The notes: generated from the sequence alone by a model not told the origin. 64,000 nt of DNA from Galdieria partita (GCA_025991245.1 BQMJ01000053.1:124001-188000); one strand, 5' to 3'. Positions 44,358-57,600 are shown, counted from the first letter of the stretch. Program-made: numbers and translations.

Positions 44358-47021
44358 CTAGTCAGGAATCAATGCATTTTCGATTAAGAACTTTTTCCAA
44401 TCAAAGTCTACAAAGGATTGTGTTGGTACATGCATATTTTGTCCAATATTCACAGCTGGCATGGGTGTTTGCTCTCTTTCAGCATTAAAAGAAACTTGTT
44501 GTACTGAGATCGGTGCAGAAATAGTTGAATCTCCTCTTGTATCTTCCATTTGCATCACATTCATACTTGGACGAGTATTTCTTCTTTCCATCCTTCGACG
44601 AGTACTTCTTCTTTCTATCCTTCCACTATTCCTTTCATATTCTTCATATGGAATACGTCCTAATAAATCTACAAAAGAATTGCTCAGCAAATCATAAAGT
44701 GGTTTCAGTTGTTCCAACCATCCAGCATCGTCACCAAACACACTTTCAATATCTCTACTAGTCTTGCAACCTAAAAAGGTTCTCAAAGATGTAGTTGAAC
44801 ATACTACAACTTGACAATGAGGAGGTATCCATAACCATTCTTCTCGTATATTCTGTGGTTGTCTTTCAGAGTTGATAGAACTGTAAACAATATTATTATT
44901 ATTGTCTTCATAATAAACTCCACTATTCAATATCCAATTCTGATTATTCCTAAATTGTCTGGAAACTTCTTCAGTATACTTGTTGCTTACAATCAACTGA
45001 ATGGCTGTTAAATTATTCTGTTCCAATTCAAGCTGTGACGCCACTGGATGTAAAAATTTGGCAACTTCTGCCTTAATCATTGAACGTCCAACACCAGAAC
45101 TTGACAATTGAAAACATTTCAATGCAATACCTATCAAATATACTCTCTTCTTCGTGGTTTCAGTCTCCATAGGTGTTTGATCTGAAGAAGATTGACCTTG
45201 AATAGCAAGGAAAGAATTGTCTTTCATACCTGTTACTCGAATAAGAACATCAGGTCCATTGGAATTTTGTCGAATAGGAACAAATATTCCATCTTTTGAT
45301 AAATACTTTTCAAAAAATGGTTTCCAAGCAGTGACATTGTAAGTTTCTTCGTTACCACTATGGATTCCACTCACTGTCGAACTAAATGCTGGAACATAAT
45401 TGGGAATGGGATCCACTTTTAAGCTGCCAATGGTTTGAGTAGATTGTATTGATATATGTTCGACAAAACTATGTCGAAATATACTCAATTCTCCTAGTTT
45501 GGAACAGAAACACCATCGAACATAAAGAATAAGAGTAAATATAATTTCAAATTTGAAACCACGACTGGAAAGTGAATCCAATCGACTGATCGATGAAAAT
45601 AAACTACAAATAAAACGAAGAGGAGGAATATTCCAATATCGCGATTGAATATGCTTTAGTACAATCTTTGGAAAAACCAACTTGAAAAATGTTTCATCGC
45701 TGTCTTCAACGGATATCCTGCTTGCTTCGTCTAGTTCATTTCTCGAGCAACTCACATAATAAAAACCAAAATGGTTGGCAATATCTAAAACATATTCAGA
45801 ATGGCTTCCACCAAATAGAGTCTCTCTCTGTGGAATACGAAAGTCAAATATACTCGCAAGAAGCATAGAAGAAAAAACAATCATTGATTCGGGTGTCATA
45901 CGAGAAAGAGTTACTACGAGAGAAGTAGTCGGAGCAATTCTTTCCATTTCCTCTTTCATTTCATCCTCTGAAAGATCACATAAACTATTCCAACGTTCAC
46001 ATGCCTTTCCCAATTCATTTAAAACATGAACAACATAGTAAGGAACACCACCTGTATAATCATACACTTGTTTGAAGAACCAATCGTGTCCCTCAGGATG
46101 ACTAGGAAATAATACTTTTAGAATAGGTTCATTATGACAAGTAGCATTTTGTATAAAGTACTTGATAGTTGCTTCTGAAAAAGGATCCAGCCGAAGAAAA
46201 TTGAACGTTATTCGGGAAGGCATTGCATCTTCTTCTCTACTAATTATACAGTTCGATCTCCCCGCAACAATACAAATGACAAAAGGTTGGCTTACAACAA
46301 TTGACAAAACTCTAAAAAAGGCACGGTACACGTTGTGCACTCGACTTGTTCCTTGTGTAACCATCAAATCCTTAAACAATGTGAAATCGTATTCTTCTAA
46401 AAGTCCAATTTCGTCAATAAACAAATATAAATAACGTTTCTTGGTTACTTGCAAGAGTTTCTGTAGCCATTCCTTTGGACTACCGATATAGGAAAGAACT
46501 TGAGAAAGTAAATCTGCACCGTTGGGAAACCGGGAAAGTGCCTTCTTGCTTATCCACTCCAAAAGCGTATCTTCAAAACGTGTTCCCCTCGGCACATCGA
46601 GAAGATTCAACATAACATATAAAGTCTCGTTTAACAGTGCGTGTAGAACAAGTTCTCCTACATTCTCCCCCTCCTCAAAGCCAGGTAAGCAACAAAAATT
46701 TTTTAAATATTGCAACAAGTTCTCTTTGTTGATTGAAAGGAACCATTGGAAATGCTGTCCAAAAGCGCTTTTACCACTCCCATACATTTGAGGTGCATAG
46801 CATATATGAGGTCGAGGATTTCTCGAAGTACCATCTCGTCTCAAAGGGTATGATAATAGGAAACTTTCTATAACTTGCAAGACAGCTGATTCTCTATTGA
46901 CAAGGGGAAATTCGATACTTTCAATACGAATAGTGTTCATTCTGTAAACTCGCAACAACCACAACAAATCACCAAAGCACACAACAATCATCCAACTGAG
47001 GGAATTATTTGAGTGCAACAA
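44358..47021 (-). CDS. Group C: large P-loop NTPase with putative nuclease-like C-terminus, looks whole
   Basis: A single 887-residue exon. Met 28 (MNTIRIESIEF) is a likelier start than Met 1, because the broken copy aligns from there. The core has Walker A PHICYAPQMYGSGKSAF (GSGKS at 81-85), Walker B LYLFIDEIGLLEEY (D203, E204), a sensor-like strand VICIVAGRSN (about 249-258) and the lid YTGGVPYYVVHVLNEL. A middle helical region leads to a C-terminal domain with GIFVPIRQ, GPDVLIRV and YLIGIALK, laid out like the PD...xxK core of restriction-endonuclease folds but with the usual acidic residue absent. Near residues 815-840 is a tandem Arg-rich repeat (RRxERRNTR). Groups B and C are paralogues. 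Role unknown, effector-like by architecture. Confidence 0.68.
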   Translation of the reverse strand: MLHSNNSLSWMIVVCFGDLLWLLRVYRMNTIRIESIEFPLVNRESAVLQVIESFLLSYPLRRDGTSRNPRPHICYAPQMYGSGKSAFGQHFQWFLSINKENLLQYLKNFCCLPGFEEGENVGELVLHALLNETLYVMLNLLDVPRGTRFEDTLLEWISKKALSRFPNGADLLSQVLSYIGSPKEWLQKLLQVTKKRYLYLFIDEIGLLEEYDFTLFKDLMVTQGTSRVHNVYRAFFRVLSIVVSQPFVICIVAGRSNCIISREEDAMPSRITFNFLRLDPFSEATIKYFIQNATCHNEPILKVLFPSHPEGHDWFFKQVYDYTGGVPYYVVHVLNELGKACERWNSLCDLSEDEMKEEMERIAPTTSLVVTLSRMTPESMIVFSSMLLASIFDFRIPQRETLFGGSHSEYVLDIANHFGFYYVSCSRNELDEASRISVEDSDETFFKLVFPKIVLKHIQSRYWNIPPLRFICSLFSSISRLDSLSSRGFKFEIIFTLILYVRWCFCSKLGELSIFRHSFVEHISIQSTQTIGSLKVDPIPNYVPAFSSTVSGIHSGNEETYNVTAWKPFFEKYLSKDGIFVPIRQNSNGPDVLIRVTGMKDNSFLAIQGQSSSDQTPMETETTKKRVYLIGIALKCFQLSSSGVGRSMIKAEVAKFLHPVASQLELEQNNLTAIQLIVSNKYTEEVSRQFRNNQNWILNSGVYYEDNNNNIVYSSINSERQPQNIREEWLWIPPHCQVVVCSTTSLRTFLGCKTSRDIESVFGDDAGWLEQLKPLYDLLSNSFVDLLGRIPYEEYERNSGRIERRSTRRRMERRNTRPSMNVMQMEDTRGDSTISAPISVQQVSFNAEREQTPMPAVNIGQNMHVPTQSFVDFDWKKFLIENALIPD

Positions 47022-48839
47022 AAGTTCTTGAAGAAAGTTTAAGCTGTTCTATAAGAGTAGTGTATAGGCTACGTATGAGAGCTTATAGTATAGTCCTACT
47101 TGCAATTGACTTTGTTGTTTTCCCTGTGACATAGTTATGTGACTTCACAGTGGACAAATAACTAATTGACTCACTTCCAGAACATTGTGTAACTTCAACA
47201 AACACAACATATTTGGGAAACTTTGTCGTCTTGAGTAGATAGTCTGTTTGCTTGTTTCTTTTGTGTGATAATAACTTTGGGTATAAAGTTTGCTTCTAAA
47301 TTTGTTGTTGGCATTTTCAGTTCGGAGGACTTTCTTCAGGTTCTACAAGTCGACTTTTTACCTCTCTTTGAATTCATTTGAGCAGTCAACGATTCATTTT
47401 GAACATTGGTTTCCTCTCAACTTTTAGTATCTGCTTTGTACTCTCTAGTATTCATGCGAAAATCAACTCTGTTTATTTTGAGAATAATGTCGTGATAGAA
47501 GGTTCCAAACTTGCACTGAGTTTTAGTAATTGATTCAGTAAGACCTGGTATAAGTCGGCGTTATTTGATTGGGTGTTGTTTGGAAGTAGTTTTATTAGGG
47601 AATTGTTATACATAGTCTTGTGAAATAGGGTTGAAACTCCGCTTTGAGCAGATTCTCAGCTGTGTCTTGTGTTTGTTGAATAGTTTGCAATTTCCATATG
47701 TCAACTTTTGTCTATTGAGAGACTCTTGTGAAAGTGAAAAAGACGAATTATAGTTGACTATGCCTGATTTTTGAACAGTCAATGACACTGTAGTCTTCAT
47801 GAAGCCTATCGCTGTATTACAAATTTAGTTGAGATCTAGATTCCAACTGCTAGCAAACCTAATTGTTGCTCTGAATCGTTTCAAGACAAGCTACTTTTTC
47901 GTATCTAACAAACTCTCTGGACATATTTAAAGACGTTTCACTAATCATCCTTTGAGAATCAATTGATGATCTTCAATCAAATTGTGTCTCAAACCACCAC
48001 GACCTTCCAATTTTGTCTCAATAGTAACAAGTTTTACAACATAGAGTTGTATAGTTTGTATAATTTGTGTTACAACTATGTTTTAGAATTCAAACAAGAA
48101 ATCTAGTGTTTCTTTGTTTCCTATGGAACATTGATATGGAGTTGCTTAGAGAAAGAATACATACATGAACTTGAGGTGACTTCTGGAGAAACATATTTTA
48201 TGATTGAATAATTTCTTTCATTGACTTGAGAGATATTCTGAAATCAACAGTGCTTCCGGATAAGGAAAATTTAGATACTCTGAGACTTTAATGCTTGTTT
48301 TCCACTCTTCCAGTTTAAACTATTCCATTGCTTGTCTTTTCTCCACCAACCAGACTATATAGACCTCCACTAGATTAAAAGAAGTTCAATTGTCTACAAA
48401 AGAATCTTCACAGTACTAGACATCAAAGATTGCTATCCAATACAGACGAGAGAAAGAATCCAGTCAACTCAATGCTTTCTTTGAAGGGTCACACTTTGTC
48501 TACTTTTGACATCTATCCTTGAGGATACTTCACCTATCTAATCGAACATTGTCGAATATATGTGAACTTTGAACGACTGGCTGAAAATACCTCAACTACT
48601 CAAAGTGATATCGTGCAAAGTTATCTTTGAGTTCAAAATCTTTCTTCACTTTATGAAAGCGGCAGTGGAACACACCAATTTATCAGAGCTTGCAACTTTC
48701 GTTACTTGCTGCAAGAAATGAGTCTCAACTGAAAGTCATTGATAGTATGATGTTCACAATTCTGAGCTATGAGTATTGAAATCTTTAAGTCTCCTCCTTT
48801 GAGAACCCAAGTTTCAAAGGTTGAACAAGTGGATTTGGC
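47022..48839. other. T-rich intergenic DNA, diverged repeats, no gene
   Basis: No convincing frame. It includes an exact TTATTAGGG (47,592-47,600). A TTTTGTCTATTGAGA segment near 47,707 recurs at about 54,541. It probably contains further old repeat R material. Confidence 0.5.
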
Positions 48840-50250
48840 TTTACGTTTTGAAATATTTTTGGATACTGTCAGAATTTTAGTTTTGTCGAGACAGTGAAGT
48901 TTCTAACAAAATTGTTGTAGATTTGATGTGTTGTTTTCACAGTAACTTTGAGATGAGAATGGAAATTCAAGTCGAATTGGTAACTTGAAATCTTGCTTCT
49001 TGTCTTGTTAAAGTACTTTGTATACTTTAAAAGTATCTCATTGAGTTGTTGTTGCATTCTTCTCTTGTAGCATTCTACAAGTTTGTTAGAGCAAAAAGAA
49101 TTTTTCTTTGGAAGCAACGACGGTGCAACTCATTTGGTCTTATCTATTCTTGGAATCCTTTCAGGATGGTCGGTTGTTGACTGCTGAATTTTGTGACACT
49201 ATATACTATCGTTGACTTTGCTAAAGTCACCGTCTGCTTCAAATTACACCTTCCAGAAAATCTCAGTCAAAGTTGCTTGTACTAGTTACCGTCCATATGT
49301 CTAGGAATTCTTGATCCTTGTTTCACAAAATTGAAACACATTGTAGAGTTTTACCATTACAATCAGCAACACAAGGAATGATTCACATTTCTCCCTAACG
49401 TCTTCTATGATAGCGCTACGACTATACATCAACCCATTCTAGGGTATGGGACAAACTCCCTTCTTGACAACTGTAATCAGCACTCTTTTGGAGTCCTTAT
49501 TGAACCCAACCACAGGTATAGCTGGAATTGTAGAAAACGTTTGATTCACAAAACGTTAACCAAGTGTTTACAATTCAAACAATTTGGACGCTAACCATCT
49601 TAAAACTCAACGTTCTGTTTGGGCTTGTGAGGTGAAAGGGAAACTCCTTATCAACAACAAGTCGTATCCAATGCTACCAAATGTCCAGTAGCTTTCTCGT
49701 TACTTGGTTAAGAAATCTGAATTATCGGGTACAACAGTGAGTCTGATTCAACTCAATGGGCCTTTTACTGATAGTCTGTAAACGAATTCCAACAATTCCC
49801 TAACGCAAAAGGAATAGAGCTTCAACAGTCTTTTAACTCTCTAGTGCAAGGTTCTTTTGGAAATTTCTCTAACAAATATACAAGAACGATATAGTTTGGA
49901 CCTTTTAAAGGCACCCTTTCATACCACCTCCTTTCTAAGCTCTTCGAAACGTTATTTCATTAGAATTTATTGGTTGAGAACAGGAGCTACATAGTTGTTT
50001 TATGCAACCCGTTTCAAAGTGGATAAAGTCTGTTTATGAAAACTTTTTTGAGTTTCAACGAGAAACATCTTGAGAATAGACTAGAAAGTTTTTCTTTTTT
50101 TTGGATACTATTTAAACTTGGGTTGTTTTGGTCGTAACTTTGGAGCCACTAGGTTTGAACCTTGTGGTTGATTACTCAACGTCAGAGTTCAAAAGAGATT
50201 TATCTGCAGAAACATTGTCAAAGAGAGGTTGTTTACGATCGGTAAAAGGG
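48840..50250 (+). repeat. Diverged copy of repeat family R
   Basis: It aligns in order with 42,830-43,870 and continues with 53,755-54,250 of the fourth copy (CTCTxGxGxAAGGTTCxxTTGGAAA near 49,837 and 53,860). Around 49,370-49,450 the DNA still resembles the CSLYLPKFLYDNL-coding part. Treated as an old, broken element of unknown class. Confidence 0.6.
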
Positions 50251-52229
50251 AGATTGTTTGGAAACAACTACCATAGCTTTGCGAATTCTTGGTTCTTTAG
50301 ATGAGAATAGTGTAAAAGAGGATAATTTGTAGTAGTCGTAATTTTATCGGCACCTTTTAACCTGAAAGAGTTGTATATACATATTTGTGGAAAGATTTAT
50401 TTTACTGAGGTTAGCGAAAACATTATAGCAAATTAAGTAGATCGTTTGATAAATGTTCAAAGTATTTTGAAAACTAAAGCAAAGGAAGAAATATTCGCTA
50501 CGTTAACAAACCTTGAACACTATGATAAGGTAGACTAATGTATGTTGAATTGACAAAGTGCAGAGATCTTGAAAAATATTGTATTCGAAACAAGTTGTCT
50601 GGTAAAGGATTGAGTGAATGAGATGAAATAAAAAGGATTGTTTCAAAGATATATCAAATTTGATGAACATTCCACATTCTAAAGCTGTTTTGGGAAATAG
50701 TTTAAATCCGAATTTGCCAACACAATTCATTGAGTTTTGTCAATCACACAAGTTCTATTTTTTCATTTGGTTTCCTTTATCGATATCCACGATATGTAAA
50801 GATTGTATGCAAAGAAATGAATGTGGTAAAGGAAAGGTGAACATGACTCGTTCAATGAGTTATTGTTCAAAAAGAATTTACTTGAATTATTCGGTTGATT
50901 GATAAAATTTATTCAAAAGATCAAGAATTGTAGGGAAATTATTGGTTTCTAGAACTTTGTACACTCACTAAAGAGAGAATCAATGAACCGTTACCTTTTC
51001 ATTCTATTTCACATGTCATTGAAACTTTTCTCGTCTTTAAACTTTTTTTGGTGAAACTTTGAGACTTTGGCAGTATTTAAAAGAGTATAGAACAGAAAGA
51101 GAATAGATTCATTTTTATTCCTCGAATTGTGAAAAGTTGCAAAAAGTAACAACGGAAAAAGCCAAGAAATTGCACAATAGAAATCATCATGCAGTATACT
51201 ATACAAGGAGAAGCCACTGAGAAAGAATTGAGTTCAAACTATAGTCCAACTTTATTCCTAGACACAGAAGGAAGGAAGAAAGTTGTACTACAAAAAACAG
51301 GAACAAAGAATCAACTGTTTTTTAATATATAACAAAGTAGCCTAGCTGATGAATGAATCTCTTAATTCAATTATTCTTAAAAAATAAAAATTGAACAAGA
51401 AAGTCATGTCATAAGAGTACATATTGAGAAGCCTACAAAGTGATTCTAAGTTTAACCCTGTTGAGAATAGATAAAAAGAGACTAAAATGTTTCAACTAAA
51501 ACTCAAAGTTCATTTTTGGGGAGTTCAAAAAGACTACCAGTGTAATAGCCACCATAATCTTCATCATAGCCATTTTAATGTCATCAACGGGAAATAATTA
51601 TAGTATACTTCGACCTTACAGAAATGATTCAACTTGAATGAATTTGGCAAACGACAATTGAAAACGTTTTTCTATGCAAAATGGATTCGAAACATCCTTA
51701 TAAATAAGAATTGGGTTTCGACTCAAATTCGTTCGATATACTTGCCCGAACGGATATAAATATAGAATCGGGACGATAGACAGATGCGTTTTGAATCAAA
51801 ATAACAATTCAAGCATAGAATCGAAGCACAAAAGAAGCTACGTATTTACTCAATTCATTTTGTTGGAGAGTAGCATTGTGATGTGTAAAGATTCAAGATT
51901 CAGTGAACAAAGTAAAATAATTCCGCTCAATGGAATAATACTGCCTCAAAGCAAAACGATAAATTTCGACAATAATGCCTAAAACGTCAAACCGTAGGTT
52001 CCGAGAAACTTTTCAAGACCGAACTTTGCTATCAAGACCTGCTAGTATTGGTTGTAAACTTTCAAGATTTGACATTTGAGTTCCATAAAGCTTGAAAAGT
52101 ATTGGTCTTTAGTCCAAGTTCACGTTGAACGTACCTCAACTTGGATCCTTGTTGAAAACTGTCGCTCTTCATTTTCTGGTAACTTTATAGGCGTTTCTTA
52201 CTATGTAGAGTACTATAAAAAGAAAAGTC
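50251..52229. other. AT-rich intergenic DNA with a family S segment
   Basis: No gene. Around 51,330-51,560 the sequence matches 59,870-60,080 (shared GTTGAGAATAGATAAAA and the surrounding 200 bp). The strand is A-rich here and T-rich on both sides. Confidence 0.5.
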
Positions 52230-54600
52230 GGTACAAAAAGTTCCCATTTGTTTTTTAAGTTTGAACCCCCTTTTCCCTATACAGTCTTGTAGTGTAATTT
52301 GGTTTTTCAAGTCCAAGTATACTACAAAGTCTAGTCTAGTCTTGTGAATTGTTATTGTGAATCTTCTTTTGTGTCACACTCATAAGGTCTTTTGTAGCAC
52401 TCGAAGTATATTCTGTGTTGATTCTTGTGTTTTTCAAACAACCAGTTCCTTTATTTGTCGGTTTATGACCATTTAGAGTCTCTTATCCAACTGGAGAGGA
52501 GAGAGGAGCGGTTTGCTTTGATTGGAATAGGCGGAGTGATGATGGCAGGTTTCAACCTTCCGTTGACCCACTTGAAGAAATCATCAAAGTTGCAATATAT
52601 GAGCTAGTTCACTGGGAATTAGATAAAGCTTTATGACTGTTTGAGAGCTTGACCAGTTGATATGTTTCAAAATTGTACATCAGATCCAACTTTGAGATTT
52701 GTCGCTGCTTTTTAGAATATATGTAGAAACTAGCTAACTTTGAAATTTTTTATGAGAGCGGAGTTTTAATAGAACTTTTGTAGATGCGTCTGTGTTGTTT
52801 ATCGGAGAAACTCTGAGGGAACTAGAGACTGAGTTCCGGTACTAGCTTCATAGCGTGTTCAAGTACTCTGGGTATGGTTGAAAAATTTAGGAGTTGCTGC
52901 TTTCTTTCCTTTTTGCTCTTTGTTTTATGGTTTTACTAGCACAGACAAATTGTTGTCTTGGGAAGCCACCCTTGACAACTTGGTTATGTTTTTCAACCTT
53001 GGACTGCTCTAGTGTTTTTAGAATTTTCCGTGATAGATTGTTGAGTTTTGTGAAACACAGACTGTCTGAAACTTTGCGCTGTTTTAGATGTATGGGAGGA
53101 AGTGTGCCGAGGATCTGTGTTGATGACTGTTGTTGTCAAGGGACAAACAAGGCAAGGATCTTGCAACGACACTTATTATGTGAGTCGTGACGCTATGCCA
53201 TTATGGACAGTTTTTATATATAGCTTTTTTACAAAATAGAAAGAGTCAACATTAATTCGCTATTTTCGCAATTCAATTATACAAAAGCAGAATATGGTCT
53301 ATGTATTCAAGCTGTTTGAGAAACTTGACTGGATTCTTTATCAACATACTTGTAGGCAAAATACAAATTATATACATGTGTCACTTCCAATGTGTACTTA
53401 AACGTTTTGTTGATAATTGAAATACTCGACCAGAGTGTATAAACTCTGATCTGCACAAGTCTAAAAAGTACTTGATACTGGTAACACAAAAATCACAATC
53501 TTTCAAACTGCAAACAGCTCAGCTAGATATTTATCAGCACAAGTGTTCACTCTACTTGCCGAAATTTCTCCATGACAACTTGCCAACTACACACCAAATC
53601 GTTCCAAGTTGTGCGAAACACGTCTTTCTTCTTGAACGTGGCAGATAATACTTTCTTGAAATGATTCCTGTCAACTAGCGATCAATGTTCTCCAAATCAA
53701 CTTGAAGCAAGTAAATCTTCAAGGTAAATAACAAAGGTGAGTTTATCTCGGTATACAATGGCGGGCTTTACTCTCAGGGGTATGTCAACGATCATTCTAA
53801 CACAACGGTTCTCTTCAAATAATGCAACGTTAGAGAATCAATAGTATTCTAGGTAAACCTTTGAGTGGAAGGTTCCCTTGGAAAGTGCTCACTAGGTACA
53901 CATGAAACTATATGGCGTGTGCACTTTTGACGGTACTCAAAGAGCTCTTCAACGTCATTTTGCTCAATCTCTCTTTGTGATTGTTTTGCTCAACTGTGGC
54001 TGTAGTTGCTTTGTTACCACCTGTTTTGAAGTCGATAAAATTGTTCCTTTTTATGAAAATATAAGTAGTTGAATTTAGAGAAGAACTTTTTAGTACGACC
54101 AACTTTGAGGTTTTATGATTTCGCACTTTTTGAAATACCAACCAAGGCCCAGTTTGTTTTGGTCGTTTCCTGTGAACAACTTGACTTGAACCTCAAAGTA
54201 GCTTCCAAGTTCCTGTCGAATGCAACGTAGTTCTTTTAGAGAATTTGTTGATCTTTAGTCTCTGGTCTGTTTGAAGACGTTGACCCTGCGGAGTAGTGGG
54301 GAACCAGTGGGCACAAAGGCTCCAAATAGTCTTTGGCCTTGAATCCTTGTCCCACTCTAGTCTTCCAATGTAACTTGGTTTTTCCAGTTGAATTGTACAG
54401 CTAACTGTTGTCCTGTGAACAACAGAGGAGGACTGACTCTCTCTTGTGGAACAATTACCAAGATCGTTTGTAACAGTCGAAGTATATTCTGAGTTGATTC
54501 TCTTTCGTTCTTCACAAAACTGATTTCTGTCATCGTTAGTTTTTGTCTATTGAGATTCTATTGTCCGAGTGGAGAGTGGAGATCGACTCGTGGCAGCTGA
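52230..54600 (+). repeat. Repeat family R copy bounded by similar ends of about 270 bp
   Basis: 52,230-52,520 and 54,320-54,600 are similar direct repeats (TCGAAGTATATTCT at about 52,399 and 54,478, each with GAGTTGATTCT-like flanks). Between them lies the R core that also occurs at 42,655-43,870. This could be an old element with terminal direct repeats or a tandem duplication with a period near 2.07 kb. No polymerase or capsid protein was recognised. Old and broken. Confidence 0.5.
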
Positions 54601-57600
54601 ACTGCGCAGTTCAACTGTGAGTTGCTGTTTCGAAAACGGACGTGAACAGAGTTTGTACACCCACTGTGAAGCATCTTTACGTCGTTGTTTGCTAATCTTA
54701 CTTGACGAGGTCACTTGAAGGATGCAAATTCGAAACAAAACTTGGAAGAAAAAGAGTGTCTGATGGGAAAAACTTTCACAAAAGAAAGGCTTCGCAACTC
54801 GTCGGCATAGTGTATGTTTGGAATAGCTACCGTAGTCTTTTGTGCTCAAGTCTATAAATACTTAGCAGTTGACAGTTTGTGAGACACAGTTTTTGAAAGG
54901 ATATTGTTTGAATAGTATTACTGTAGGCACTTAAATAGTCCTCTCTTTCTATTGGGAAATCACAACCAGCTATGCAACGTACAATTCTATAAAAAGGCTG
55001 ACAAGCACAAAGTATACAAACTGACAACTGTCCACTAATTTATAAATACATTGCTCATTTTAGACAGTGATTCTTTCAGCATATTAAATTACTCTACTGA
55101 GCAACATTCTTATATATGCGCAAAATATTCCAGGATCTTCCTACGCTATAAAACAAAATTGAGCAAGAAATGAGTAATTTATTCTTGATGCCCTGTTTAC
55201 TTGAACGATCGATCTTCATACTGGTGGGTACGGTTGCTAAAATTTTATTTTCGTAGAAGTCTAGCGTCCGTGAATTAATACAGGCTGAATTTCGTGACTA
55301 GTTAATTATACAAGAAGAACTCTAGCCAACATTTGGATTGTCATAATGATAAAAATGTCTGAAAGGCAAGGAATTTTTTCTATTCAATTGATAAAAAAAA
55401 TGTATACGACACGTAATTTCATGTATAGACAAATTACCTTGTCATTTATATACAAACGAGAAAGAATTTTAGCCAAGAAAGAAGGACAAACACCAACTGC
55501 AATACACAGTACAAAAAGAGACCGTAATAGAAGGAAAATACAATTGATAATATCTAAGAAATCGAATCTTGGCAATTTGCATAGGCTTTAACCCAATTCA
55601 GGAGAGGCGAGAAACTCAACGTTTAGCAACTTTGACTCACAAAGGTGTAAACAGAGAGACTTCAAAGAATCAACGCAAATTCTTAAAAAAGGCAAAGACT
55701 AGAATTGACCATTCAAGTTTTACCAATCAGCCAATCAGAATTATTCATAATTGGACAGAGCTGGGGCCAATGCAATAGAGCTATCACCCAACGCCAAAAA
55801 AAGAAAGTTCTCGTATCGCTTCATAAGGAAAACTTTATTATGGAGACGACTATACAAAAATACTTCTAAGACCACAGTTTAAAAGAAAAGCTTCAAACAA
55901 CCCAATATCAATCAAAACAATAAATAGAGATGCAAGGCAATTGACATGAGATGCTTTATTTATCACAGAAATTTATTGAAGACAACATGTACTTGTGAAA
56001 GTTCCACATAGAATATTCATTTGAGAAGAGAAAAGGAAAACCAAAAATTTCTGGCAACAACAATATCAGTTCAAAACAAACTACTCTGCCAAAACAAGGA
56101 CAAACACAATCAAATTTCTAAATTACAGGGAGTCTAGGAGAAGAAAAAGTTTACGAATTTTATATAACCCAGTGGCGAATTAAAACAATTAGGAAAACAT
56201 ATAAAAGCGGACCATACAAAAAATTCAGAATAAAATACATTAAAACTATAAAGTTGTCTATAATGCACAATGCTGAGATCATCTCCAATTACACTGTGAT
56301 GTGAAAGAGGAAAAAGATTAACATAAAAAACAGCTAAAGTAGTACCTGGAAAATACTACACATTCAAAAACCATACACACTCAACAAGAACAAAGGCAAT
56401 TTTACAAAGAAACCTCTATTCTTTACAAGCGACTAAATTAGAAAGTGATATCTGTGAAAACAATTGTAGCAAGTAATATATAGAACCTTAGTAGATTGTG
56501 CTGCAAATGAAAAACTTGTTGCATTGTAGATTTTACTAGGCTGAATTAGAATCCAAGCTGGGTCGTTGGGAAATCCAGTAAGAAGTTATTTTAGTTCACA
56601 TGAGGGTTCATTGATTCATTTCCCCTCACTTTCCTCTATTGCCTTTTAGCTGTCATGGGCTGTGTTTTGTTCTACGTCGCCAATTCTCGACAAAAATTCA
56701 AAAATTTTTCAAAATTTATTTAAAGCAGATATTTGTGGAGAAAAAGTTGTAGATATTGGTTTGTATATACTAATTTGTGTTTTCTTGTTTCATATGAACT
56801 TTTTCACAATTAGCCAACAGTAAGCTCCAACTGTCTAAAAAATGGCCAGAGTGCTATTTATTTGTAACTATAAAAATAAGTAGTGGTCGAAATCAACATA
56901 ATTGGAGGAGTAAAAGAATCGAATTTACCAAGCTCTTCTTTCATATTCCATTGTCCTCTGGAAAAGTTGAGGAAAGACCAACGATTGATTCAAAATCTCT
57001 ATGTTGCATTTTTGCATACATGACATAGTTGGAAATTCTTGAGCCAGTTTGCAAGTACACTAGAATATTTACAAGTAGAGCTTCTCCTGCAGTGTCTCAA
57101 ATACCACACTATTTCAAGTTGAGCCGTTAACAAAGACTGCTAGTTTCAATCTTGCTCTTGCTCCCTGTTAAAACGTAGAAATGAATATGTACCTCAGTAG
57201 AAGGCATTCATTTAATTTCTATTCACCAAGTACCGATTTAAACGCTAGATAAGTATGAAAAGCAAAACGCATTGAAATTTCTTATGGTAATTATGGAAGA
57301 AATAGAATTTCGATTGGAGGACTTCCCAAACAAAGAGTTTCAAATAGAAAATTCTAGAGAAAAGAGCTAGGAAGAAACCAAAATATTATGCAATGCATAC
57401 TAAAAGACTAAAAAAGCATTTAAAGATAAGAAAACAAAGAAGAACAAATTGATTGTAGAGAGAGTGAAAGTACAATATGACCAATAAGAAAAAATGCTAA
57501 GCAGTGATATAATCTTCTAATAGTTATCGAGCAAAGTATTGACCAGGTAGACATAAAGCAACAAGAAAGAGGAAGAACAGCAGACATTATGGAATATTTA

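Noticed and set aside
52230-54600. Firm call of an LTR retrotransposon
   Set aside because: Only the similar ends support it; no reverse transcriptase, integrase or primer-binding site was recognised.
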